A model generated the notes under the pieces. The model had not been told where the DNA came from and did no database searches. It saw only the letters and a program-made list of their open reading frames with translations. The translations under genes were made by a program, and so were the position numbers. From NCBI GenBank assembly GCA_018136815.1, contig CM030931.1, positions 7,588,488 through 7,629,811 of the forward strand: a DNA stretch of 41,324 nt, written 5' to 3'. Shown piece after piece: positions 9,294-17,800 of this stretch (positions are counted from its first letter, which is position 1; each line of letters opens with the position of its first letter). Source of the DNA: Isochrysis galbana (taxonomy: Eukaryota > Haptophyta > Isochrysidales > Isochrysidaceae).

Positions 9294-9626
9294 GATACAA
9301 CTATCACTAAAACTGATAGGGTCATGGGGGCCCCGTGCCCCCCCTCCTCCATCGCAGACACCCCCTGGGTGGGCCTGCACACTCAACCTCAGCCCCTGCC
9401 TGCTGGCAGGGGCTGAGCTGACATCACTCTGGCACAGACCCTCGCCGAGCGCGCATCGCGCGCCGCACGCATTCGCCTGCACTGGCCCCTGATCGTACTG
9501 ACCCCCCACTCCACCACTGAGCCACAGACCACCTGAGCCGCCAGGAGGGCACCCAGGACCAGCGAGGCCAGCGAGGGAGAGGCAGGAGAGGCCAGGGGCC
9601 CAGCCCCAGCCTCCACTGCCCCCTGA
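9294..9626 (+). mobile_element. head and core of a hairpin-headed retroposon (E4)
   Basis: This is the left end of the composite insertion. The head stem ATCA/TGAT and the G/C hairpin are followed by the leader seen in E1 (CCATCGCAGACACCCCCTGG and onward) and the shared core at 9537-9626. At 9627 the similarity to E1 stops abruptly. The same core reappears directly after the N gap at 11325 and there continues as expected. Confidence 0.7.
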
Positions 9627-10404
9627 GTAGCCCGGTCACTCACTCTTTTAACCACTATTTCCCACCTCCCCTGGTGTCCAAGGATTCCTTAGGGTCCCCC
9701 CTACCTGCCCGCCAACTCCTCCCCCTCCGAACCACCCCCTCCACCCCACGAAGGGCAATGGCGTCGTGAGGACTCCCCTCCCTTCCCCCGCGCGTGCGGC
9801 TATTTTGGGAGATTGAGGGGGCGCTCACGGAAGGGAATCAGATTGGTGAATGTGGGCGCATCAGTATTAGAAACGCGGAGCTTCCGCGACGTCCGATCGC
9901 CCGCGATCGGCGAAGAATGGCCTGGAGGTGGTGGCCATGCAGAGCCCAGAGCTCTCGCGAGCAGGGTGGGGGGTCACTAGTAGGTCGCACGCTGGTTCTT
10001 GAGGGTCGCACACACTCGCACTAACCCATCCTGGCCCCTCGCACCGCAGGAATGCCTCGATTCGATCCGGCCCGACGCCCAGGGCCACGGCCCCTATTGA
10101 CGTCGACAAGCGCCATTGACGCTGGAGGTGCAGCTCTTCAAGTGGCCGTGCGGCGCGACGGGCCGGTCGCGACCGCTGTTCCGGCCTGCCTGTAACCCCA
10201 AAGCCTCCTGGCCCGGCCCCACGCGTTCGCGCCCAGCGTTGATCCGAAATCTTGAGAGCTGGTGTGTGTCGTGTTCACGTCTCATCTCCGCCTTCACCGC
10301 AAAGGTGTACGCCGAGGCCGCTAGGTACATGAATTTGGCTCCTGGGGCGGAACCATTTCATGTGAAGTGTGTTAACTTGCCAAATGCAAGCTGAGGGGTA
10401 AGGA
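9627..10404. other. unassigned sequence inside the composite insertion
   Basis: No gene, RNA or repeat copy is recognised. The first part is C-rich and the second mixed. Short ORFs on both strands lack protein-like patterns. Confidence 0.4.
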
Positions 10405-11224
10405 AGTGCCAGCGGCAAGCGCAGTCGCGTTCGAAAGTTGGGCACTCGGGCCCGTTCGGCCCGTAGCCCTGGTCTTGTTTTCGGTGTTGCACAGGGCCAA
10501 CTTCGACGCGATGTGCGCGGGCGGCGGCGGCGATTGGCGTAGCTATAAGGGTGGCATCTTTCCAATTGATGCCTTTTGTGTCATTCTATCTTAGTGGATG
10601 ACCGAGAAATCGCCGGCAGCGCGCCCGGTAGCGGTCGAAAGTTGGACACTCGCCCATTCGGCCGGGTGACGTTCGCGTAGTCGTCGGCGCCACACACGGC
10701 CGACTACTTCGCGATGCGCGCGGGCGGCGGCGGGATTGGCGTGGCTGCTCGGGCGGCATATTCGGATATGGTGCCTGGTATGGGATTCTATCGTAGTGGA
10801 TGACCGAGAAGCGCCGGCAGCGCGCCCGGTAGCGGTCGAAAGTTGGGCACTCGGCCCGTTCGGCCAGGTGACGTTGGCGTAGTCGTCGGCGCCACACACG
10901 GCCGACTATTTCGCGATGCGCGAGGGCGGCGGCGGCGATTGGCGTGGCTGCTCGGGCGGCATATTCGGATATGGTGCCTGGTATGGGATTCTATCGTAGT
11001 GGATGACGAGGAAGCGCCGGCAGCGCGCCCGGTAGCGGTCGAAACTTGGGCACTCGGCCCGTTCGGCCAGGTGACGTTGGCGTAGTCGTCGGCGCCACGC
11101 ACGGCCGACTATTTCGCGATGCGCGAGGCGGCGGCGGCGATTGGCGTGGCTGCTCGGGCGGCATATTCGAATATGGTGCTGTAGGGCATTCTATCCGTAG
11201 TGGATGACCGAGAAAGCGCCGCAG
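10405..11224 (+). repeat. tandem satellite with a 202-bp period, running into the gap
   Basis: The phrase GGATGACCGAGAA and its variants recur at 10596, 10798, 11001 and 11202, giving periods of 202, 203 and 201 bases. A more diverged unit precedes at about 10405-10595. Units contain the near-palindrome CATATTCGGATATG and a GC-rich block around GTCGTCGGCGCC. The period is not a multiple of three, so the repetitive ORFs on either strand are by-products. The array runs into the assembly gap and its true length is unknown. Confidence 0.9.
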
Positions 11225-11324
11225 NNNNNNNNNNNNNNNNNNNNNNNNNNNNNNNNNNNNNNNNNNNNNNNNNNNNNNNNNNNNNNNNNNNNNNNNNNNN
11301 NNNNNNNNNNNNNNNNNNNNNNNN
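11225..11324. other. assembly gap (100 N)
   Basis: Exactly 100 unknown bases, the usual placeholder for a gap of unknown size. It sits between a satellite array and a retroposon core, both hard to assemble. Confidence 0.98.
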
Positions 11325-11480
11325 CCGCCAGGAGGGCACCCAGGACCAGCGAGGCCAGCGAGGGAGAGGCAGGAGAGGCCAGGGGCCCAGCCCCAGCCTC
11401 CACTGCCCCCTGAGCTGGCCCAGCTGGCCCTCTGGGGGGACCCGAGGGTCCCCTCAGAGGGGTGCCATGGCGCGCGCAGG
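11325..11480 (+). mobile_element. retroposon core fragment right of the gap (E8)
   Basis: The first 89 bases (11325-11413) appear identical to 9538-9626. The sequence then continues with the CTGGCCC-rich block that follows the core in E1 and E5. The left part is lost in the gap. It could be the true continuation of E4. Confidence 0.65.
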
Positions 11481-11838
11481 CATCGCACGCCCGTAAGAGA
11501 ACGAAGAGAACCGCGAGAAAAGAACGACAAAAAAACGACGCGATCTGACCCAAGAAAAGGTAAGACTCACGCCTGTTTACGGTATGTTTACAGGCCGACA
11601 CCCCGAGCGACACACGAATGCCGCGAAAACGCGGAGATACTTGAAAAAGACGCGAGAAGAGGGGGCCGAGACCTCCCAGGGGCACGAAGTGTCACATGCA
11701 ACAGGCGTTTACGTTTGTTTTGCCACAGGAACACCACACCAGCAGGTCTGCCCCAGCCCACCCCCTGCACTTGGCCCGTTGTAGTGCACGCGGGCCCCCC
11801 CGTGTGGAAATCAAAGCCGCAGCTTGGATTGTAACGAG
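11481..11838. other. unassigned, includes a LINE 3'-UTR-like block
   Basis: No gene is seen. At 11773-11800 GGCCCGTTGTAGTGCACGCG followed by GGCCC can fold into a hairpin and resembles the block 3' of the LINE ORF at 13095. It may be the end of an older LINE or retroposon copy. Confidence 0.4.
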
Positions 11839-11956
11839 GTGAACGAGATGTAACGAGATGGCCTGATGGCCCGACGACGAGATGAACGAGATGGCCTTGA
11901 TGGCCCGACGAGATGAACGAGATGGCCTTGATGGCCCGACGAGATGAACGAGATTT
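11839..11956 (+). repeat. 31-bp minisatellite
   Basis: The unit begins GATGAACGAGATGGCC and is followed by TTGATGGCCCGACGA. It is present at 11881-11911 and 11912-11942, with a partial unit after and a diverged unit before. Confidence 0.9.
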
Positions 11957-12110
11957 TCGGGTAACGGAACTGGACGAGGAGTTTCCCCACTAAGCTTGGT
12001 CGTAATGCGGTGAAACCGATTTAGAGACAAGCGGGAAACCGGGGCGGAAGGAACTGGCAAGGAAGCTGGCAGGAAGGCAGAGGAAATGTCTTGGCAAGGC
12101 GACGGAGGCA

Positions 12111-12262
12111 GGATTTTAACGGTAGACGGAGTGCAGAATTTTAACGGTAGGAAGAGGCAGGAATTTTTAACAGTAGGAAGAGGCAGGATTTCTAACGGTA
12201 GACGGAGTGCGGAATTTTTTACGGTAGAAGAAGAGCGTGGAATTTAACTGTAGAAGAAGAGC
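12111..12262 (+). repeat. minisatellite of about 25-26 bp
   Basis: Six imperfect units carry the motif ATTTTAACGGTAGAAG with a GAGGC or GAGTGC spacer. The units differ by small indels. Confidence 0.85.
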
Positions 12263-12295
12263 GGAGAGGAGAAGGAGCGGGGCTCGAACTGCAGA

Positions 12296-12378
12296 GCGCT
12301 CCGTCCGGACTCGAACTCGCGACCCAGAGCAAAAGGTTGGTGGAGGCGGTGGGTTGAACCACTATGCCACGCGAGAGT
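12296..12378 (-). promoter_or_regulatory. tRNA-like internal Pol III promoter (A and B boxes)
   Basis: On the minus strand TGGCATAGTGG (12369-12359) matches the A-box consensus TGGCNNAGTGG exactly. AGTTCGAGTCC (about 12317-12307) matches the B-box GGTTCGANNCC with one change. The spacing of about 40 bases is normal for a tRNA. The flanks do not form a proper acceptor stem and the T stem is poor, so this looks like a tRNA-derived SINE head or decayed tRNA rather than a functional tRNA gene. Confidence 0.55.
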
Positions 12379-12419
12379 TTACGTAGCCATAGGGCCGATG
12401 GGAAGGGCTGAGAACCGCC

Positions 12420-12540
12420 CTATATACTCTGGGTTTTTGTCTCTTCTTTTTCACTTTTCTTCTTCTTTCTTCCTCTGTTCTTTTTTACTATTTACTGTTT
12501 TTCTTTTTTTTTTTACTGTTATTTCTTTTTGCCTCTGAGA
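12420..12540 (+). repeat. pyrimidine-rich tract
   Basis: About 120 bases of almost pure T and C directly precede the LINE-type ORF. It could be a polypyrimidine tract left by retroposition or a simple-sequence expansion. Confidence 0.7.
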
Positions 12541-12548
12541 CATCGCGA

Positions 12549-12959
12549 ATGCGACACCCCGACGGCACGTGCCCCAAAGCACTACCCATACTATACCTGC
12601 TGGCTTGGAGATACATCATCATAGACTTCTACAGAATACATTACGACAACGCCTTTTTCTCGGAAGAATCGGTGCTAATCCGCATCATAGAAAGATTCAC
12701 GAAACTAAGCTGCGCATTCATCTTCGCAGACTCGACAGATTCATCGAGGACCGCCCAAGCGGGTCTGGGACGTCAACCCAAAAAGAGAATCGACTTGAGC
12801 GCGTTGAGACCTCTGTACGAAGCGGATAGCAAAGGTAACCTCACTCCCAGCGCGGAACTGCTGGCGCTAGCCGCACGGCTAGGGATAGAATATATGGTAA
12901 AGAACGCCTCGGGACGGGCTCGGCGCCAAACCAAGCAAACAACTGATCAAACAACGTAG
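12549..12959 (+). pseudogene. C-terminal fragment of a LINE-type polyprotein (copy 1)
   Basis: The last 136 residues of a protein whose fuller relative lies at 17801-18700 (-). The most similar part is the block LLAWRYIIIDFYRIHYDN here and IVAWRYIIGDFYKVEYDN there, followed by an IERFTK/IERTLTRF segment, a KKRIDLSAL or KDARDLSAP block and a similar C-terminal end. The zinc-finger region and everything upstream are missing. I take it for the 3' end of a 5'-truncated non-LTR retrotransposon. The first ATG lies close to the breakpoint and is probably not a true start. Confidence 0.6.
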
Positions 12960-13264
12960 AAGTCTAGCTCAGACAGAGCTAAGCACAAGCCCCCGAACAC
13001 ACCCCAAGACACACGAGCAACATAAGGTCGATCGGGAAAAAGTGCCACATGTGAAAAGTACAACAGGCCTGCCCTGAACACGCGTCCGTAACCAGGCCCA
13101 TGGTAGTGTACCAGGGCCGCACCCCCGACACCGAAGACAAAGGAACGAGGGGGGAAGGAGAGGAAGTGGAGGGAGGGGATGAAAAGGGCGATGTCCGCTA
13201 TGTGGAGGTAGAGACTGAGTAGCGATAGGTGTGTAGCCCTGAATCTTCAGATCTTTTTTTTTTA
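12960..13264 (+). other. LINE-like 3' untranslated region with hairpin and T-rich tail
   Basis: It follows the stop codon of the LINE fragment. It contains GGCCCATGGTAGTGTACC followed by AGGGCC at 13095-13118, able to pair at its ends, then a purine-rich block. It ends in CTTCAGATC and a T run directly before the 17-bp target repeat. The hairpin and purine block recur at 21675-21760 and 36215-36300 on the minus strand. Confidence 0.5.
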
Positions 13265-13281
13265 TAGACTGCAGGCAGAGG

Positions 13282-14198
13282 CAACCTACTTTTATAAGTG
13301 GGGGTCAATGGGGGCCTCGCGCCCCCCTCTCTCCATCGCGGACACCCCCCGGGGTGGGCCCGTACATTCAACCCCAGCCCCTGCCCTCTGGCAGGGGCTG
13401 GGCAATCAACACTCTGGCCCAGACCCCTAGTGGGCGCGGGCCGAGACTCGCACTCCCACGCCCAGCATGGGCCTGCCCTCGAGCTGACTCCCCCCCCTCC
13501 CCTGGTCGCCAGGCATACAGAGGCCACTGGGAGGCTCCAATGGCCAGCGAGGCAAGCGTGGGAGAGGCAGGAGGGGCCAGGGGCTGAGCCCCAGCCTCCA
13601 CTGCCCCCTGAGCTGCCCTTGCTGGCCCTCTGGGAGCCCCCAAAGGGCCTCTGAGAGCAGGCCGTGACGCGCCGCATGGCGACGCGCCGCAGGGAGAGGG
13701 GCGGAGGAGAATGGAGAGAGGGAGAGGGGGGAATTTGCGCCCCCCCCCGATGGAGTGCGGTAAGAAACGGGCCCCGTTTGCGTTAGCAAACGGGCGAAGG
13801 GGGGCGGCTGGCGACAGGAGGGGCGAGAAGAAGGGAGTGGCTCAAGACGTCCCTGTGGCAGGTATCGGGGGGCGCAGTCATTTATTTCTTCGAGGACTGC
13901 TCGCGGCGCGAGCTGAAAGGGCCGTTCTGCTTCACGACGAGAGGTCCCTCCCCCCCCCCCCCGGTGTTTTTCCCCGGTGAGTCGCCCGACGTAGGTCGGT
14001 CCGCCTCACTGGGTTTTCCCTCATTGTAGCTTGTGGAGAGTTATAATGGGAGCCGGGGGTTTGCGAGGGGGGAGATTTGAAGGGATGCATATGTGTATGT
14101 GTCTGTGCCATCACTTCAAGGCGTGCGGGCAAGTGCGCTGAGGGGTGTCGTGATAGTACCGGGCTAGTGGGAGTAGTGGTACTAACGCTCAGTTGTTT
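13282..14198 (+). mobile_element. hairpin-headed retroposon copy 2 (E5, 917 bp)
   Basis: A close, collinear copy of E1 (2775-3706), differing by scattered substitutions and small indels. It is flanked by the exact 17-bp repeat TAGACTGCAGGCAGAGG at 13265-13281 and 14199-14215. Its start, CAACCTACTTTTATAAGTGG, and end, CTAACGCTCAGTTGTTTT, define the element edges together with E1. No conserved coding frame is seen. It sits directly behind the composite insertion, sharing its target copy. Confidence 0.9.
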
Positions 14199-14215
14199 TA
14201 GACTGCAGGCAGAGG

Positions 14216-14262
14216 ACAACGTGCGCAGGGACTATGAGATGTCGAGGCGAATGCATTATTAG
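14216..14262 (+). pseudogene. right half of the split terminal exon
   Basis: Read in the frame set by the target repeat (RLQAE), it continues DNVRRDYEMSRRMHY and stops at TAG 14260-14262. See 9179-9293 for the left half. Charge pattern and phase match, which supports one original exon. Confidence 0.55.
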
Positions 14263-14442
14263 CAATGGGTATGATGTGTGTGATGCGTGATTGATGTGTG
14301 TGTGTGGCCTTGTATTACTTAATCCATCGATCTGCATTGACAAATGTCAACCAGCATCATCGACATTTGCGCCTTTTTATGGTCTCCCACGGACACTTAT
14401 GGTCTCGGACCGACGGCCATTGGGCGGGCGTGCTTGCGTCTT

Positions 14443-14664
14443 GCGTGCTTGCGACTGGAAGGTGGAAGGGGGCAACGGCTGTGCATTGTGTGTGAGAGAG
14501 AGGAAGAGCTTGGGCGGTGCGGGGCGCGCGCGGCGGCGAAGGGGAAAAGGGGAGAGCGTTCCCTCCACTGTCCACTGGGGGGTTTTGTTTTCCCTTTCTT
14601 TCCTCCGGTTTAAAGCGCCCCCTCGCTGCTCCGTCGCCGTTCACTAGCGTAAACTAAAGCCCTC
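14443..14664 (+). repeat. dispersed repeat R1, copy 1
   Basis: From GCGTGCTTGCGACTGGAAG to the end near TTCACTAGCG it matches 28938-29177 closely, including GAGCTTGGGCGGTGCGGGGC and the TTTTGTTTTCCCTTTCTTTC block. A shorter third copy of the first part lies at 29396-29460. No target duplication or coding potential was found. Confidence 0.85.
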
Positions 14665-14889
14665 TGGTAATAGACACGTGAATAAAGTACGTGCGGGCTG
14701 CCCGTCCGCCCGCGCCAAGCCGCCCCCGACTCTGACTCGTTGGGCAGGGTCTTGCGGCTGGGGAGAAGCAGGCGGGGCGCCAGCATTTTCAACCCCCCAA
14801 CCCCACCCCACCCCGCTCTACCCTAACCCATCCTACCCCACCCTACTTGAAGAGCTCCCGAGAAGGAAGCAGACGTGGGCCTCGCAGCG
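14665..14889. other. upstream flank of the small membrane protein gene
   Basis: It contains a CCCAACCCCACCCCACCCCG-like C/A-rich stretch at about 14796-14845 that may be part of the promoter or 5' untranslated region. No TATA-like box was recognised. Confidence 0.35.
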
Positions 14890-15273
14890 ATGTCAGAGGG
14901 CAGCGCATCGGCACGCCGTGTCGGAAACAAATTCTCACACGATGAGCACGGGGAGTTGTCGCAAGAGGAGAGACACCAGCTGTTGCGTCGGCATGTCGAC
15001 AGCGTCGTAAATCATCGTGAGGCCAGCGCCATGAGGGAAGGAGAGCGTGCGCGAACAAGGCAGCACATACTGCAGACATCCGTCCTCTTCGGCGGGATGG
15101 CGGGAGGTACCTCTCTTGCATTCGCTGCACATAAACTCCGAGTGTCTCCTCGTCTCTCTGCTCAGCCTGCAATGAGCAGCTTCATGCTGTTCTGTGCATT
15201 CTTCATGCCGTTCACACTTGTGACGAACGTCAGCAGGACGAGGATGATGAAGAATGCTGGCTCAAGAGGTTGA
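14890..15273 (+). CDS. small two-helix membrane protein, hypothetical
   Basis: The ATG at 14890 gives 127 residues to TGA 15271. A hydrophilic, charged N-terminal half (about 1-60) is followed by a Gly/Ala-rich hydrophobic segment (SVLFGGMAGGTSLAFAAH, about 68-85) and a second one (MSSFMLFCAFFMPFTLVTNV, about 100-119), then a basic tail. This hairpin topology is common in small mitochondrial or plastid membrane proteins, but I recognise no family. A GTG 15 bases upstream is in frame and was not chosen. Splicing cannot be excluded. Confidence 0.5.
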   Translation: MSEGSASARRVGNKFSHDEHGELSQEERHQLLRRHVDSVVNHREASAMREGERARTRQHILQTSVLFGGMAGGTSLAFAAHKLRVSPRLSAQPAMSSFMLFCAFFMPFTLVTNVSRTRMMKNAGSRG

Positions 15274-16240
15274 GAAGGAGTGCACTCCACCCACTAGGAG
15301 CAGTCCGAACTCTGCAGATGAGGTGCACGAGGGGCCTCGTCGATTACAACTTGCGACGCCGAAAGCTGCATGAAAAATTTGGCCATTGTCCCTCGTGAAT
15401 GGCAATCTTGAGCTCTGAAGAGCACGGGTTTCTTTCCTGCGCTCGCTAACGGGCAGTCGTATCGCACATGAAAACGATGAGGTTCTCTTTGGACAAGCAG
15501 CATGTGCACATTCACACGTGGGCGCGTGTCATGTTGTGTGCTTCTAATTGTGTCATACCAGTGGGGTAGCCGGTTTGTCGCCGGATATAGCTGGAGGCGG
15601 AAGCGGAGGCGAAGTATCCATTCAGCTCGGCGGGAGCACGGAGATCGGTATTGAAGGAGTGCAACATGGTGGCAGGGAGGGTGACCTTGCGGCGTGCACG
15701 TGAACGCCTTGGCAACTGTAGCTGTAGCTAGTATCTACCATTCTCATTGTGGGGGATGCGATTGTGTCACAAGGCATCCGTTTGGTGAGGGTTGTGAGAT
15801 GAGTTGTGAGTTTCTGTTCCCGCGCGCAGGACAGTTCGTCCCCGCACTAATGAGCTTCTCTCTCACTCGCCTCGTTTCCTCATTCTCATTGGCTGTCCCT
15901 GATGGGACCTCTCCTTTACGTTAGTGTTTGCGCGTGATACCGTGAGTGTTTGCGCGTGACACCGTGAGTGTTTGCTCTATGTCTTCAGTGCTCAGTGCCC
16001 CCTCAGAAATCTGTAATCTGTCAACGGCTGAATAAACCGATGCACGGCGCGCTGAGAGGGTGCAACTCGAGGTTCCCTTTTTTTGTCACATCCCTCCCGT
16101 CTATTTAGGTATATAATTTCTACTGACCCCTAACTTAGCCCCTAACTCGGCTCACTTAGCCCAAAGTAACATGCCCAATCACTTTATGTTGCACATAAAG
16201 AAGGGCACGTCATGGCTTGATATACTTGTACTATATGTTA
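15274..16240. other. noncoding interval with short tandem repeats
   Basis: GTGAGTGTTTGCGCGTGA recurs about three times in 15922-15975. At 16055-16084 GAGGGTGCAACTCGAGG followed by TTCCC and a T run recurs at 39497-39528. A CCCCTAACTTAGCCCCTAAC stretch near 16126 is loosely telomere-like. No gene is recognised. Confidence 0.5.
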
Positions 16241-16575
16241 CCCCCAGGAGCCAACGCCCCCCAGGAGCTCCCGGGGCCCCCAGGAGCTATCGGGGGGAAA
16301 TTTTCTCCCGATCGCCAACAGCCCCACCGAGAGCTATCGGGGGACCGAGAAAATCCCCCGAGAGCTGTTGGGAGATTTTACGTCCCCCGGGGAGCTATCG
16401 CGTTTTAAGGTCGGCCCCCAATAGCTATCGGGGGCGAAAGGCGGTCCCCGATAGCTATTGGGGGGAAAAGGACGGGCGCCGATAGCTATTGGGGGAAAAC
16501 GACGGGCGCCGAGAGCTATCAGGGGGCTGTCCTCTAGCCCCCAGGCGCTATTCCCCCCGTAAGCTGTCAAGGGTG
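16241..16575. repeat. 30-bp minisatellite of palindromic units
   Basis: About ten units share a dyad centred on AGCT, best seen in CCCCCAATAGCTATCGGGGG (16415-16434). The AGCT centres fall at 16285, 16332, 16363, 16393, 16423, 16453, 16484 and 16514, with diverged units on either side. The step is 30-31 bases except for one 47-base interval with a degenerate unit. The linkers vary. Each unit could form a strong hairpin in DNA or RNA. A 30-base step preserves phase, giving open frames on both strands with ten-residue repeats, but nothing else supports translation. Confidence 0.92.
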
Positions 16576-16823
16576 CCTGTCCCGTTTCGCTGGCAGTCAC
16601 CTCGTACTCTGTCTCTGTTCATACCTCAATCTTACGGTGCTGTTACGATGAATCTTATGGTCGTTCTTGTGGCGGTGCCTTGCGACTTTTCGACACTACA
16701 ACGAGACTCTCGTCGGTGAGAGTATCGAGGTAAGGGTGTTTATGGAAGAAAACGCTGGCAGCAACTCACCCAGGAAATCCTTTCTTCTTCTTCATATCGC
16801 ACTCTCTCTCGCTCCCGCACCGC

Positions 16824-17250
16824 ATGTCACAGATGACGCCCTCACCCCTTCTCAATGCCCCTTCCGCTGCTGCAGGTGTGACACCGCAGCAGTGGGAGGA
16901 GGCAAAGAGACTCTTTTATCAGCTGGTGGCTGACTTCAAGAGCCGCGCCATGGATGCCGCAAAACGTGCTGAGATCGTCCACCTTCTCAAGAACTGGGAC
17001 GTGCTCGATGCCAAGCAGCGGCGTCTCTACGGGGGGGGCAACCACAACTATTGGAAGAGCAAGTACGAGCTCGCGCCCACGCTGCCCAACAAGCCAGCAA
17101 CTCTCCTCTCTAAGGCCACTGGCAAGCGCGTCGTGGTGTACGAGGAAGCCTTCGACGCAGTGAAGGTCCCCTTCCTTCCCCCACCCACTGAGGTTGCGGC
17201 TGAGACGAACGGCGCTGTCGCGCGCACCCTACCGCTGCTTCCCGAGAGAG
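16824..17250 (+). CDS. possible exon of a KRBA2-like (integrase-associated) protein
   Basis: The ATG at 16824 opens about 140 credible residues before a low-complexity run. A helical segment (QQWEEAKRLFYQLVADF) is followed by a basic, aromatic block with YGGGNHNYWKSKYEL, LLSKATGKRVVVYEEAFDAV and a proline-rich end. The order aromatic-K-Y, then a VVVxEEAFD block, resembles the segment before the HHCC finger in KRBA2-like and Ginger-type integrases, from memory of the family. The frame then runs into a GA microsatellite, so an intron (possible donor GTGAAG near 17160) or decay is likely. It could equally be an unrelated host gene. Confidence 0.4.
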
Positions 17251-17281
17251 GGAGGGAGGGGGGGGGGGGGGAGAGGGGGGG

Positions 17282-17324
<43 letters not shown>

Positions 17325-17457
17325 AGGGAGAGAGAGACAGAGGGAGAGGGAAGAGAGAGAAGAGAGAAGAGAGAAGAGAAGAGAGAGAAGAGAGGAGAGG
17401 AGAGGAGAGAGAGAGGGGGGGGGGAGAGAGGGGGAGAGAGAGAGAGAGAGAGAGAGA
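17248..17457 (+). repeat. (GA)n / purine microsatellite
   Basis: About 210 bases of G and A with long perfect GA runs at 17284-17317 and 17434-17456. It produces long artificial Arg/Glu and Ser/Leu ORFs. Confidence 0.95.
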
Positions 17458-17465
17458 AAAAAAAC

Positions 17466-17800
17466 TTCTTAATGATCTCACCGCGCGCGCGACCCTGACT
17501 TCCTCCATCTGACAGCCGCGCCCGCATCCCTTATCACTCCCTCGCACTCGCCTTGCGGCTCGTCCCCTTGTGCTCTACTTAGGGGCCCAGTACTTGGGGT
17601 TTCCAGTGGCAGGCGGCGTGCACCGATCCCCGACGGTCGACTCTTCGGCCTTCCCTCGCGCCATCGAGCGATCGGCTTCTATTGGGATATTTAAGGTTGG
17701 GGCTACCTTAAGAGTCGGACCCGGGTTATGTATGTGCCGGGTCGGCGCTGTTGGGTTCTTTTTTGGGGGGGGGGTGTGAGGTGTGGTGTTCGTCAGGTTT
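17466..17800. other. unassigned, probable 3' flank of LINE copy 2
   Basis: The region lies downstream of the minus-strand LINE fragment. GACCCGG...CCCGGGTC at about 17716-17741 can form a hairpin. CTTAATGATCTCACCGCGCG near 17467 resembles the left end of E6 (TTTTAATAGTCTCACCGC) and may be another element tail. No gene is seen. Confidence 0.35.

Larger units (their letters stand above)
9294..13264 (+). mobile_element. composite insertion of about 4 kb in the split exon
   Basis: It is delimited by the 17-bp repeat TAGACTGCAGGCAGAGG on both sides (9277-9293 and 13265-13281). It begins with GATA and a family-type head, CAACTATCACTAAAACTGAT, then the hairpin GGGGGCCCCGTGCCCCCC. It ends in a T-rich tail. 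Inside are a retroposon core, a 202-bp satellite, an assembly gap, minisatellites, a tRNA-like Pol III promoter and the C-terminus of a LINE protein with a 3' untranslated region. It may be one large element or several nested ones. The gap and a duplicated 89-bp segment mean that the internal order is uncertain. Confidence 0.55.

Noticed and set aside
12296-12378. A functional tRNA gene
   Set aside because: The A and B boxes are good, but the acceptor and T stems do not pair, so it was called a Pol III promoter-like, SINE-type sequence.
16241-16575. CRISPR-like array (regular repeats with variable spacers)
   Set aside because: The spacing is regular, but repeats are short, degenerate and perfectly dyad, linkers are only about 10-15 bases, no cas genes exist and the genome is eukaryotic.
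17048-17547. Ser/Leu- and Arg/Glu-repeat ORFs around the GA tract
   Set aside because: They are the six-frame translation of a GA microsatellite.
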